IMG/VR virus record: IMGVR_UViG_3300043395_000545
Location: 1-34,758 of that record
DNA length: 34,758 nt
Strand: one strand, 5' to 3'
Source: a virus
Part shown: positions 11,877 through 18,866 of the stretch, in pieces
Numbering within the stretch: position 1 is the stretch's first letter
Layout: each line of letters opens with the position of its first letter
Position numbers and translations under genes: made by a program
Notes under the pieces: generated by a model
The model's database searches: none
Told to the model about the DNA's origin: nothing
Seen by the model: only the letters and a program-made list of their open reading frames with translations

Positions 11877-12691
11877 TGGGCTGGGTACGACTTGATGACA
11901 ACTTTGCAGACCACCCAAAAGTTATTGCGTTATCCGATACGGCATTTCGTTTGTTTGTAACGGGTCTGTGTTATAGCAATAGACATTTAACAGATGGGCT
12001 AGTGCCATATCAGATGGTAAGTGCGTGGGTAGGTGATAATCCTATGAAACCTAGCGATGAACTGGAAGACCAAAATCTGTGGGAACGGGTTGATAAAGGT
12101 TTTCTAATTCGCTCGTATGACGAGTATCAACCTACACGGGATAGCGTAGAAGCCAAGCGACAGCAAAACAAGGAACGATTGGCTCGTTTTCGTGAGCGTA
12201 AAACGCAAGTGAAACGCGTTTCAAACGCAGATGAAACGCTTATCCCAACCCAACCCAACCCAACCCAACCCAACTCTTTAGATATAGATATATCTAAAGA
12301 GGTAGAGCCATACGAATCGGATACTCCGATTCCGCTACCGCGCGTGAAATCTGCTCGTATTTCTGTTCTAAAAATCCACGAAAAATTGGTGATAGCACGC
12401 AACGCTGGTGTGAATTCGTGGAATCTATCTCGTCTTGTTGAGGAAGAATGGGATTCGTTACACGGCGCAGATGATATTGGCGGTTGCATTGCCTTGACGA
12501 TTTGGTATGTCGCCGAGTTACAAAGCCGCCAACTCACATCAGCAGAAATAAGCCGAATTGGTCAAATGACTAAACGCTTTGGTCGTATTGCGTTACTGGC
12601 AATTGACGAAGCCGCGTCTAAAGACCTTGACGATTTGGTGAGTTATGCCTTTAGGATAGCGCAACGAATGTACGCGGATAGGAAAGCATGA
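11876..12691 (+). CDS. Replication initiator / replisome-organiser-like protein
   Basis: 271 aa. The N-terminal about 85 residues (WVRLDDNFADHPKVIALSD; FRLFVTGLCYSNRHLTDGLV) have the winged-helix pattern of phage replisome organisers. A charged linker with Thr-Gln-Pro-Asn repeats follows at about 122-135, then a helical C-terminal domain (NAGVNSWNLSRLVEEEWDSL onward) that could load the host helicase as in DnaD/O-type proteins. The frame opens at 11834, but the ATG at 11876 overlapping the previous stop is preferred. The gene contains a repeat plus palindrome that may be the origin (12244-12300). Confidence 0.75.
   Translation: MGWVRLDDNFADHPKVIALSDTAFRLFVTGLCYSNRHLTDGLVPYQMVSAWVGDNPMKPSDELEDQNLWERVDKGFLIRSYDEYQPTRDSVEAKRQQNKERLARFRERKTQVKRVSNADETLIPTQPNPTQPNSLDIDISKEVEPYESDTPIPLPRVKSARISVLKIHEKLVIARNAGVNSWNLSRLVEEEWDSLHGADDIGGCIALTIWYVAELQSRQLTSAEISRIGQMTKRFGRIALLAIDEAASKDLDDLVSYAFRIAQRMYADRKA
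12244..12300. repeat. CCCAA x6 iterons plus perfect A+T palindrome, candidate origin
   Basis: Six head-to-tail CCCAA units (12244-12273) are followed one base later by a 12-bp perfect inverted repeat TCTTTAGATATA / TATATCTAAAGA with a 2-nt spacer (12275-12300). It lies in the linker of the replication gene. Lambda-type phages carry origin iterons and an A+T-rich stretch inside the initiator gene, so this is a good origin candidate; simple slippage in a low-complexity linker is the alternative. Confidence 0.55.
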
Positions 12692-12873
12692 TACTGGAAA
12701 ACGGCTACGAAATACCTGAAGGCTATGAAAGTATGAGTTGTTTCCATAACTGTGGATTCATCATCATTTGGCAATCTGGTAAGCACGAAGGGGTGGGCGA
12801 GAAAATGGACGCTCACTTAGAGGAATGTCCAACCAAACCAAAACGAAGTCCATTTAGAACGAAGGGTATGTAA
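12688..12873 (+). CDS. Small zinc-finger-like protein
   Basis: 61 aa, starts on an ATGA overlap. A CFHNC knuckle (residues about 18-22) and a later HLEECP (43-48) could form a CCHC site around a short beta hairpin (GFIIIWQSG). Ends basic (KPKRSPFRTKGM). Unknown function; expected to bind nucleic acid or protein. Confidence 0.72.
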   Translation: MILENGYEIPEGYESMSCFHNCGFIIIWQSGKHEGVGEKMDAHLEECPTKPKRSPFRTKGM

Positions 12874-13181
12874 TGAATCTGGAAAATCATTGTGGCAAAA
12901 GCGGTTGTATTTGTACCCACACAGAGCCTTGTGAAAGAGGGTTTATTTGGGTAGAATATTATGAAGAACAAAAGAAGACTACGGCAGATGGGAATACCAA
13001 AGTAACGGCTCAGCGTTACGAAGGTGTACAATTCTGCTCAACTTGTAGTCCAGAAAGAGCAAGTATAGTTGCTACATCACGCAACTCACACGAAATGGGC
13101 GAGCGACTCCGCGCTCGTAGTAACCATCAAAAACTCAAATCATACGAAGAAGACGAGCGTTCTAAAACACGGACGCTATGA
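12873..13181 (+). CDS. Cys/His-rich putative metal-binding protein
   Basis: 102 aa. Cys/His are clustered: NHCGKSGCICTHTEPCERGF at the N-terminus and FCSTCSPER around 55-60. These give up to two metal sites around a beta-rich stretch (WVEYYEEQKKTT). The C-terminus is basic and helical. Starts on a TAATG overlap with the preceding gene. No family recognised. Confidence 0.72.
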   Translation: MNLENHCGKSGCICTHTEPCERGFIWVEYYEEQKKTTADGNTKVTAQRYEGVQFCSTCSPERASIVATSRNSHEMGERLRARSNHQKLKSYEEDERSKTRTL

Positions 13182-13190
13182 GGTACTTCA

Positions 13191-13616
13191 ATGACAACAA
13201 ACAAAAAATGGCGAGTAAGAGCCTTTGCGCTTATCTACTTTGCCTGTCTTTTTACATTCGTAGGTCCAACGGCTCAAACACAACCACCAATAGTTGAATC
13301 TATAATTGTGGAACCCGTTACACCAAAGGAATATGCTAAAGATTTAGCCAAGACCTTATATGGCTGGAATCAAGCACAGTTTAAGTGCCTAGCAATTCTG
13401 TGGGGTAAAGAATCCGCATGGAATCCAACAGCGGTTAGTCCAACCAATGACCATGGAATTCCACAACGCAATATGCCCAACGCAACTAGCGCCGAGAAGA
13501 AAGCATTTTTAGAAGATACCGAAGCGCAAATTGAGTGGGGTCTTGGATACATCAAGCATCGCTACGAAACTCCTTGTAATGCTTGGTCTTTTTGGCAGAA
13601 AAATAACTGGTACTAA
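13191..13616 (+). CDS. Exported lysozyme/transglycosylase-like protein
   Basis: 141 aa. A basic N-terminus and hydrophobic segment (KKWRVRAFALIYFACLFTFV) act as signal peptide or anchor, ending near PTAQTQPP. The C-terminal about 80 residues match the lysozyme-like SLT fold of actinobacterial and phage proteins. The likely catalytic Glu74 is in WGKESAWNPTAVSPT, followed by GIPQ and GLGYIKHRYETPCNAW. Cys66 and Cys129 could form a disulfide outside the membrane. It probably cuts glycan strands in the host wall. Its place among replication genes, away from the lysis cassette, is unusual. Confidence 0.8.
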   Translation: MTTNKKWRVRAFALIYFACLFTFVGPTAQTQPPIVESIIVEPVTPKEYAKDLAKTLYGWNQAQFKCLAILWGKESAWNPTAVSPTNDHGIPQRNMPNATSAEKKAFLEDTEAQIEWGLGYIKHRYETPCNAWSFWQKNNWY

Positions 13617-14000
13617 ATGAGGTCATTTTTTGTTGCTGGCAGACCTGTTCCACAAGGTTCACTAAAGTTCATACAAGGGCGACCTATTCATGTTCGCGCA
13701 ACCGACCTAGCGGTATGGCGTGCGGATATTGCTAGAAACGCGGAAGCGGTCGGCTACAAGCCTGTGACGACAGGGGTGAAGGTAATCATTAAGTTTATTT
13801 TCAACCCTCCCAAAACCGTCTCTAGACCGCTTCCATGGGTCAAACCCGACCTAGATAAATTGGTTCGCGCCGTTTTAGATGGTCTGAGTGGCGTTGCCTA
13901 TGTAGATGATTGCCAAGTGGTTGAATTGGTTGCTAGAAAAGAATACGGACCAAAGGCAGGGGCAATTATCTGTGTTGAAGACTATCCTTGGAAACTATGA
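13617..14000 (+). CDS. rusA: RusA-family Holliday junction resolvase
   Basis: 127 aa. It shows the RusA pattern: N-terminal GRPVPQGSLKF, the catalytic KPDLDKLVRAVLDGL (Asp78, Asp80, Asp88) and GVAYVDDCQVVEL (Asp97/98), which correspond to the essential Asp residues of E. coli RusA. It resolves four-way junctions produced by Bet-dependent recombination and trims branches before packaging. It starts next to the stop of the lysozyme-like gene and shares an ATGA overlap with the next gene. Length is normal for the family. Confidence 0.92.
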   Translation: MRSFFVAGRPVPQGSLKFIQGRPIHVRATDLAVWRADIARNAEAVGYKPVTTGVKVIIKFIFNPPKTVSRPLPWVKPDLDKLVRAVLDGLSGVAYVDDCQVVELVARKEYGPKAGAIICVEDYPWKL

Positions 14001-14515
14001 GATTATTAGATGAAATCCTAAGCGATTATCCTCGCGTCTGGGAATTTTACAAACACGACTCAACCGAAAAAGGACGCGCACCTAAGTTTTCACAGCGTTA
14101 TCCATTACCGCTTGGCACAATTAGCATGATGATGGATTTCCACAAATGGACACATAAAACCACTTACTTGGTAGCAGGTCAGTTACAGCAAGCGTTACCA
14201 GTACCAGTTCGCAGAACCGATGTTGGACCTTGCCCGTTAGTCATGTCGCGTGTTCGTTGGTTAAGTTACTCATGGGAAGAATTAGTGCGTAAGCGCAAGT
14301 CATTGTCACAAACACTAGGCGATGAGGTAGTTCATTGGCACACCCGTATCAGGGTCAAAGTCAATGATGGAGATGTTTATACCTACGAGTCCGAAATGGT
14401 CTGTGATGGTTGTGGTCACCGAAGCGTCATGTGTGTAAATGATAAATTTGTCTGTGTGAATACTGGTTGTAAGAATCCTTTGACAGGGCAGTTCCGCACT
14501 TGGCAAAAGACTTAG
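13997..14515 (+). CDS. Protein with C-terminal zinc ribbon, unknown function
   Basis: 172 aa from the ATG overlapping the RusA stop; a TTG three codons earlier is possible. The N-terminal two thirds are helical (RLLDEILSDYPRVWEFYKHD; YSWEELVRKRKSLSQTLGDE). The last 45 residues hold MVCDGCGHRSVMCVNDKFV followed by CVNTGCK, four Cys of a zinc ribbon. The HTKTTY-type middle gives no clear catalytic motif. Probably a nucleic-acid-associated protein of the replication block. Confidence 0.75.
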   Translation: MRLLDEILSDYPRVWEFYKHDSTEKGRAPKFSQRYPLPLGTISMMMDFHKWTHKTTYLVAGQLQQALPVPVRRTDVGPCPLVMSRVRWLSYSWEELVRKRKSLSQTLGDEVVHWHTRIRVKVNDGDVYTYESEMVCDGCGHRSVMCVNDKFVCVNTGCKNPLTGQFRTWQKT

Positions 14516-14850
14516 AGGTTGTTCGCGCTCTTGTTTGGGCACGCGCAAGAGGATACTGCGAGAAATGTGGCAAGTCACTTTCAAGTTCATGGGCGTTACA
14601 CCATAGAAAATTGCGTAGCCGTGGCGGCAAAGACGCTATTGAGAATTTCCTAGCATTACATCATGGTTGTCACAATTTAGACACAGACAGCGTTCATAAC
14701 AATCCTGCTGACAGTATGGCTAAGGGTTATATGGTTTCAACTTGGGCTGACCCTGCGGAGTGTCCTGTGACGCTTCCAAGCGGTGATATTGTTATACTTA
14801 CAACGGAAGGCACTTACAAATATGTAGAAAGGAATGGCTATGGCTGGTGA
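14500..14850 (+). CDS. HNH endonuclease
   Basis: 116 aa. All elements of an HNH nuclease are present: CEKCG (Cys20, Cys23), the ALHHRKLRSRGG His pair (34-35), Asn49 in DAIENFLALHHGCH and His54-His58 with Cys57. The two Cys pairs bind structural zinc. TTG start at 14500, 16 bp inside the preceding gene, chosen as the only reasonable upstream start. It is embedded in the replication operon rather than interrupting a gene, so a nicking or recombination role is more likely than homing. Confidence 0.85.
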   Translation: MAKDLEVVRALVWARARGYCEKCGKSLSSSWALHHRKLRSRGGKDAIENFLALHHGCHNLDTDSVHNNPADSMAKGYMVSTWADPAECPVTLPSGDIVILTTEGTYKYVERNGYGW

Positions 14851-15238
14851 ACCACTTGTTACTGTAATTGGTAACTTGGGAACTGATGCCGAATTCAAGA
14901 AGACACCAAAAGGAACACCTGTTACATCTTTTAGTATTGCGAACACACCTCGCAAACAATCAGGAAATGAATGGGTAGATGGCGATACAACTTGGTTTCG
15001 GATTTTCGTATGGAATCGTGACGCTGCTGGAACTGCGCTAGCGTTAAAAAAAGGCGACAAAGTAATTGTTACAGGTCGTCTGCAAGTTTCAAATTACATG
15101 GACAAAGAAGGTAACAATAGAACGACATTGGAAATTAACGCCGATGGCGTAGGACTTATTCCAAAATATGCTCCTGAACCACAGGAGCCACGCTCGGACA
15201 AATCAGATGAAGAACCAATAGAGGAGTTCCCATGGTAA
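14840..15238 (+). CDS. ssb: Single-stranded DNA-binding protein
   Basis: 132 aa OB-fold SSB. N-terminal VTVIGNLGTDAEFKKTPKG, core TTWFRIFVWNRDAAGTALAL then KKGDKVIVTGRLQVSNYMD, and an acidic tail ending EEPIEEFPW, the protein-interaction tip. The second ATG (14840) is preferred to 14834 because GAAAGGA lies 6 nt before it but touches the first one. It protects single-stranded DNA during replication and annealing. The phage-encoded tail tip ends PW rather than the bacterial DDxPF. Confidence 0.93.
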   Translation: MAGEPLVTVIGNLGTDAEFKKTPKGTPVTSFSIANTPRKQSGNEWVDGDTTWFRIFVWNRDAAGTALALKKGDKVIVTGRLQVSNYMDKEGNNRTTLEINADGVGLIPKYAPEPQEPRSDKSDEEPIEEFPW

Positions 15239-15372
15239 GGCATGGTTTTCGTACACTTGGAAAAATATCCATAGGTTTTGGCTACGGCAAGCGTTTCGCT
15301 CTCGGTTTTTGTATTGACGAATGGTCTATCAATATGGATATTGGTCCATTTTGGTTTTATTTGGAATGGTAG
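15232..15372 (+). CDS. 46-aa protein of unknown function
   Basis: Starts inside the end of ssb (ATGGTAA overlap) with a strong ribosome-binding site GAGGAG 5 nt before the ATG. The sequence alternates aromatic and charged residues (GFGYGKRFALGFCIDEWSIN; IGPFWFYLEW) and looks like a small all-beta protein of a kind often seen in phages. It ends with an ATGGTAG overlap with the next gene. No function known. Confidence 0.72.
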   Translation: MVRHGFRTLGKISIGFGYGKRFALGFCIDEWSINMDIGPFWFYLEW

Positions 15373-15587
15373 CCGAGCGTTACAAATTCGTAGAGGACGC
15401 ATTAAATAATGTCCTGCGGTTCACGAATTACGATAACAAAAAGATACTGAACCATCAAATACTTTGCGAGCAAATGTATTGGACTATTCGCAGAGATATG
15501 GCTAAAGAACTGTTACAACTCATTGACGCTGGCGGAGATGCTTACTCTCGGTTAGCAAACATCAAGAAAGTTTTAGAGGAACAATGA
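15366..15587 (+). CDS. Hypothetical helical protein
   Basis: 73 aa from the ATG in the ATGGTAG overlap; the frame opens earlier at 15321 but that would overlap the previous gene more. Helical (YKFVEDALNNVLRFTNYDNK; RDMAKELLQLIDAGGDAYSR). Part of the chain ssb-15232-15366-15584 in which each gene starts within the stop of the one before. No family recognised. Confidence 0.72.
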   Translation: MVAERYKFVEDALNNVLRFTNYDNKKILNHQILCEQMYWTIRRDMAKELLQLIDAGGDAYSRLANIKKVLEEQ

Positions 15588-15793
15588 CAGAAGGCAACGG
15601 AATTATTGATAGCGAAGTAGCAGCGATGCTTCTGGGAATCAGCAAAAACAATCTCCGTCAGTTGGTTCACAGAAAACAATTAGTGCCAGTGGGAAGGCAA
15701 AAACGCAGGTCCACCTTTCACCTGCAAGATGTGCTGGCACTACAAACACGCCGAGGCGATACTGGGCAGGAGAGGAATACTTCTGCGCCTTAG
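15584..15793 (+). CDS. Excisionase/MerR-type helix-turn-helix protein
   Basis: 69 aa. IIDSEVAAMLLGISKNNLRQ, then LVHRKQLVPVGRQKRRSTFHLQDVLAL spells a winged helix-turn-helix of the AlpA/excisionase type: recognition helix KNNLRQLVHRK and a basic wing GRQKRRS. No integrase is present in the window, so it is more likely a transcription regulator or replication accessory than an Xis. Starts on an ATGA overlap. Last gene before the RNA element at 15816. Confidence 0.82.
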   Translation: MTEGNGIIDSEVAAMLLGISKNNLRQLVHRKQLVPVGRQKRRSTFHLQDVLALQTRRGDTGQERNTSAP

Positions 15794-15815
15794 TGTGTTA
15801 CACTTCCTGCCAATG

Positions 15816-15880
15816 GGAGAGGTCTGTCCATGTGCGTTATTACCCTTCCGCACTATGACAGCCTCTCCTATGTGGGAAGG
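15816..15880 (+). promoter_or_regulatory. Structured RNA leader A with loop-SD pseudoknot
   Basis: P1 GGAGAGG (15816-15822) pairs with CCTCTCC (15862-15868). After a bulged T, CTGTC (15824-15828) pairs with GACAG (15857-15861). After a 3x3 internal loop, GTGCG (15832-15836) pairs with CGCAC (15849-15853). The loop sequence CCTTCC (15844-15849) is complementary to GGAAGG (15875-15880), the Shine-Dalgarno of the gene at 15886. There is no U-run, so it is not a terminator. A related element lies at 31608. Probably a translational control RNA; no known riboswitch class is recognised. Confidence 0.7.
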
Positions 15881-15885
15881 CGATA

Positions 15886-16815
15886 ATGAAAAGAATTTTA
15901 GTAACAGGTGGAGCAGGTTTTCTAGGCTCTCATTTAGTCAAACGACTAATAGAACATAACGAAGTAATAGTTGCGGATAATCTATTTACAGGTAACAAAC
16001 AAAATATCCAACAATTTTTTTCCAATCCAAATTTTGAATTCATCAGACACGACATTACCTTTCCGCTTTATGTAGAGGTAGATGAGATTTACAACTTGGC
16101 TTGCCCTGCTAGTCCAGTTCATTACCAAAAGAATCCAGTACAAACATTAAAAACAAATGTACATGGTGCGATTAACATGCTTGGTTTAGCCAAGCGAGTT
16201 GGTGCAAAGATATTACAAGCATCAACATCTGAGGTTTATGGCGACCCAATTATTCACCCACAAGTGGAAGATTATTGGGGGAATGTCAATCCAATAGGAA
16301 TACGCTCTTGTTATGATGAAGGTAAGCGAGCGGCAGAAACATTATTCTTTGATTATCACCGCCAGTATGACTTATCCATCAAAGTAGTCCGTATTTTTAA
16401 CACATATGGACCAAATATGAGTTTGAATGATGGCAGAGTTGTAAGTAACTTTATCAAGCAAGCATTACTTGGTGAAAATATAACAATTTATGGCGATGGT
16501 TCACAGACACGAAGTTTTTGTTATGTAGATGACTTAATTGACGGCATAGTTAAGTTTATGGATTCGCCTAAAGAATTAACTGGTCCAATGAATTTGGGCA
16601 ATCCAACAGAATTTACAATGGTACAACTTGCTGAATTGGTCATAAACCTAACCAATAGTAAATCAAAAATAATTTATCAACCGCTACCACAAGACGACCC
16701 ACGACAACGCAAACCTGATATTGGTTATGCTAAACAACTTGGCTGGGAACCAAACATAAACTTGCTTGAAGGCTTGACTAAAACTATTGAATATTTCAAA
16801 GATAAAGTCAAATAG
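15886..16815 (+). CDS. UDP-glucuronate decarboxylase (UDP-xylose synthase) family SDR
   Basis: 309 aa extended short-chain dehydrogenase. NAD-binding TGGAGFLG (7-14). The catalytic region reads STSEVYGDP (Ser115, Glu116), [15 protein letters not shown], and [11 protein letters not shown] (Tyr143, Lys147), the full signature of UDP-glucuronate decarboxylases. [15 protein letters not shown] follows as in the family. It would convert UDP-glucuronate to UDP-xylose (or the 4-keto intermediate) in the cytoplasm. With the glycosyltransferase at 17474 it suggests sugar transfer to DNA or to the virion. Its Shine-Dalgarno lies in RNA element A. Confidence 0.88.
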   Translation: MKRILVTGGAGFLGSHLVKRLIEHNEVIVADNLFTGNKQNIQQFFSNPNFEFIRHDITFPLYVEVDEIYNLACPASPVHYQKNPVQTLKTNVHGAINMLGLAKRVGAKILQASTSEVYGDPIIHPQVEDYWGNVNPIGIRSCYDEGKRAAETLFFDYHRQYDLSIKVVRIFNTYGPNMSLNDGRVVSNFIKQALLGENITIYGDGSQTRSFCYVDDLIDGIVKFMDSPKELTGPMNLGNPTEFTMVQLAELVINLTNSKSKIIYQPLPQDDPRQRKPDIGYAKQLGWEPNINLLEGLTKTIEYFKDKVK

Positions 16816-16824
16816 GAGAAGGAA

Positions 16825-17472
16825 ATGGAAGCAAAATCATTTGTGGCGGAATGGATTGACACACAAGACCTAAAACCACACCCCAGAAATTACCAACAAC
16901 ACCCAGACTACCAACTACGCCACATTATCAAGTCTATTGAAACTCATGGGTTTTATCGTAATGTTGTAGTGGCAAAAGATAATACAATTTTGGCTGGACA
17001 TGGCGTTGTTGAAGCCGCTACTCGCTTAGGTATAACACAGATACCAGTACATAGAGTTGATTTAATGCCAGACGATACAAAAGCACTACAAATCCTTACA
17101 GGCGACAATGAAATCAACAATCTTGCAGTAGTCAATGACAGAATGTTGACAGAGTTGCTCAAAGAAATAGCGCTAGATGACACAGCAGGGTTAATTGGTT
17201 CAGGTTTTGATGAAAACCAACTAGCCACACTGGCTATGATTACGCGACCAGCGCACGAAATAAAAGACAAAGACGAAGCCGCTGAATGGTTGGGTATGCC
17301 TGACCTTGAAATTGAAAAGCCGTCCATTAGACTTATTGTTCACTTTGATAACGAAACAGACCGCGAAGAATTTGCCAAACTAATTGGCTATAAGTTCACG
17401 GAAAATACAAAGTCAATCTGGTATCCACAACGCGAACGAGATGATGTTACCTCGGTAGAATTTGTTGGCTAA
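16825..17472 (+). CDS. ParB/sulfiredoxin-fold protein
   Basis: 215 aa. The N-terminal about 95 residues show the ParB-like pattern: DLKPHPRNYQQHP, IIKSIETHGFYRNVVVAKDN, TILAGHGVVEAATRLGITQI and PVHRVDLMPDD. The GHGVVEA element replaces the GERR/GHRR box of chromosomal ParB, so it is not a partition protein. Phage versions of this CTP/nucleotide-binding fold often stand beside DNA-modification genes. The C-terminal part (about 150-215) is a separate alpha/beta domain (PSIRLIVHFDNETDREEFAK). Function in modification is inferred. Confidence 0.8.
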   Translation: MEAKSFVAEWIDTQDLKPHPRNYQQHPDYQLRHIIKSIETHGFYRNVVVAKDNTILAGHGVVEAATRLGITQIPVHRVDLMPDDTKALQILTGDNEINNLAVVNDRMLTELLKEIALDDTAGLIGSGFDENQLATLAMITRPAHEIKDKDEAAEWLGMPDLEIEKPSIRLIVHFDNETDREEFAKLIGYKFTENTKSIWYPQRERDDVTSVEFVG

Positions 17473-17473
17473 T

Positions 17474-18388
17474 ATGACTAAGTTATTGCCGCAATATCCT
17501 GTCTATGTGATTAGCAAAGGGCGTTACGAACGCAATCTTACGGCTAATTTTCTTGTCAAAGATGAAGTTCCATTTCATCTAGTTGTTGAACCACAAGAAT
17601 TTGACGAGTATGCAAGCAGATACGGCAAAGAACGCATATTGGTTTTACCATTTAGCAATCTTGGTCTAGGTGGAATTCCAGCACGAAATTGGGTCTGGGA
17701 ACACGCCAAAGAACAAGGTCATAAACGCCATTGGATTCTTGACGACAATATCAACGGAATTTGGCGATATTACAAAGGTAAGCGCTTACCTATGAAATCA
17801 GGCGCCGCATTTAAGATTATAGAAGACTTTACCGAGCGTTATACCAACATTGGTATTAGCGGTATGAATTACACAACCTTCATTGGACTTGTCGCATCAG
17901 GCGGCAAAATGCCACCATTTTATTTGAACACGCATATTTACTCATGCTTGTTGATTTTGAATGAATTGCCCTATCGTTGGCGTGGTAGATACAACGAAGA
18001 TACAGACTTATGCTTACAGGTTTTAGCCAATAACTGGTGTACCGTGGCATTTAATATCTTTGGACAACTTAAAGCCGCCACAATGACCATGAAAGGCGGC
18101 AATACAGATGAGTTATACAAGGGCGATGGCAGATTGGAAATGGCGCGTACATTAGAACGCTCATGGCCTTACACTGTAACAGTTGGACGCCGATTTAAGC
18201 GACCACAACACATTGTTCACCAAGCATGGCGCAAGTTTGATACACAGTTAATCCGCCGAACGGATATTGACTGGGATAAAATCGCCGAAACCACATATGA
18301 CCTGAAATTAGTCCAAGTGGCAGACGAGATTAAAAGTGCAAGAATCAAGAAGTTATTGAAAGATTCAGGCAATGGCGCGCCCGAGTAA
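17474..18388 (+). CDS. TET-associated (TAGT)-type glycosyltransferase
   Basis: 304 aa from the ATG one base after the preceding stop; upstream TTGs are less likely. YPVYVISKGRYERNLTANFL, VEPQEFDEYASRYG, GLGGIPARNWVWEHAKEQG and HWILDDNINGIWRYY match, from memory, the GT-A-like glycosyltransferases found beside TET/JBP dioxygenases in phages, where they glycosylate hydroxymethylated bases. The DDN triad would bind metal and nucleotide sugar. YNEDTDLCLQVLANNW is a second conserved block. No TET or hydroxymethylase gene is in the window, so the acceptor is open: DNA, RNA or protein. Confidence 0.72.
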   Translation: MTKLLPQYPVYVISKGRYERNLTANFLVKDEVPFHLVVEPQEFDEYASRYGKERILVLPFSNLGLGGIPARNWVWEHAKEQGHKRHWILDDNINGIWRYYKGKRLPMKSGAAFKIIEDFTERYTNIGISGMNYTTFIGLVASGGKMPPFYLNTHIYSCLLILNELPYRWRGRYNEDTDLCLQVLANNWCTVAFNIFGQLKAATMTMKGGNTDELYKGDGRLEMARTLERSWPYTVTVGRRFKRPQHIVHQAWRKFDTQLIRRTDIDWDKIAETTYDLKLVQVADEIKSARIKKLLKDSGNGAPE

Positions 18389-18866
18389 ACTTACAGAGAG
18401 AACTAAGAACCTGCTTTTACAAGCGTTACAAGCAGGAAATGACCAAAAAGTAGCCGCACAAATGGCTGGTATTGGTGAAACAACTTTTTACCGCTGGATG
18501 GAAATGGGCGCGGAAGAAAAGGCTAAGAAGGAGTATCGGGAATTCCGGGAGTCAGTTGAACGGGCTATTGCGGAAGCGGAAGTCGCGGCTGTTGCTCGTA
18601 TTCAACAAGCAGCCGTCAATGGTAGATGGCAAGCAGCAGCATGGTGGCTAGAAAGAAAACATTCGGAACGCTGGGGAAGGAACGATAAGATTCGCGCCGA
18701 AATCTCAGGTCCAAATGGACAACCAATAGAGATAGACATAGAGGAAGCAAAGAAGGCAATCCTTGAGTTCATCAACGAAGGCAATGTAAATGGGGCTATC
18801 ACTCAGAGAACAAATCTCACTGTTACCAATACAGGAACAGCAGAATTGGCTGAGCCAACAGAGTAA
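18372..18866 (+). CDS. Terminase small subunit
   Basis: 164 aa. N-terminal helix-turn-helix (VAAQMAGIGETTFYRWMEMG, about 26-45) for binding the packaging site, a long helical middle (YREFRESVERAIAEAEVAAV), the WLERKHSERWGRND segment typical of phage small terminases, and a variable tail. It overlaps the glycosyltransferase by 17 bp and the large terminase by 77 bp. Family assignment is strong. Confidence 0.88.
   Translation: MARPSKLTERTKNLLLQALQAGNDQKVAAQMAGIGETTFYRWMEMGAEEKAKKEYREFRESVERAIAEAEVAAVARIQQAAVNGRWQAAAWWLERKHSERWGRNDKIRAEISGPNGQPIEIDIEEAKKAILEFINEGNVNGAITQRTNLTVTNTGTAELAEPTE

Noticed and set aside
15584-15793. Excisionase-like gene as evidence for a temperate phage
   Set aside because: No integrase, repressor or attachment-site-like repeat is present in the window; the helix-turn-helix alone does not imply lysogeny.
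15816-15880. Element A as an intrinsic terminator
   Set aside because: The stem is not followed by a U-run and its loop is complementary to the next ribosome-binding site, which fits translational control better.
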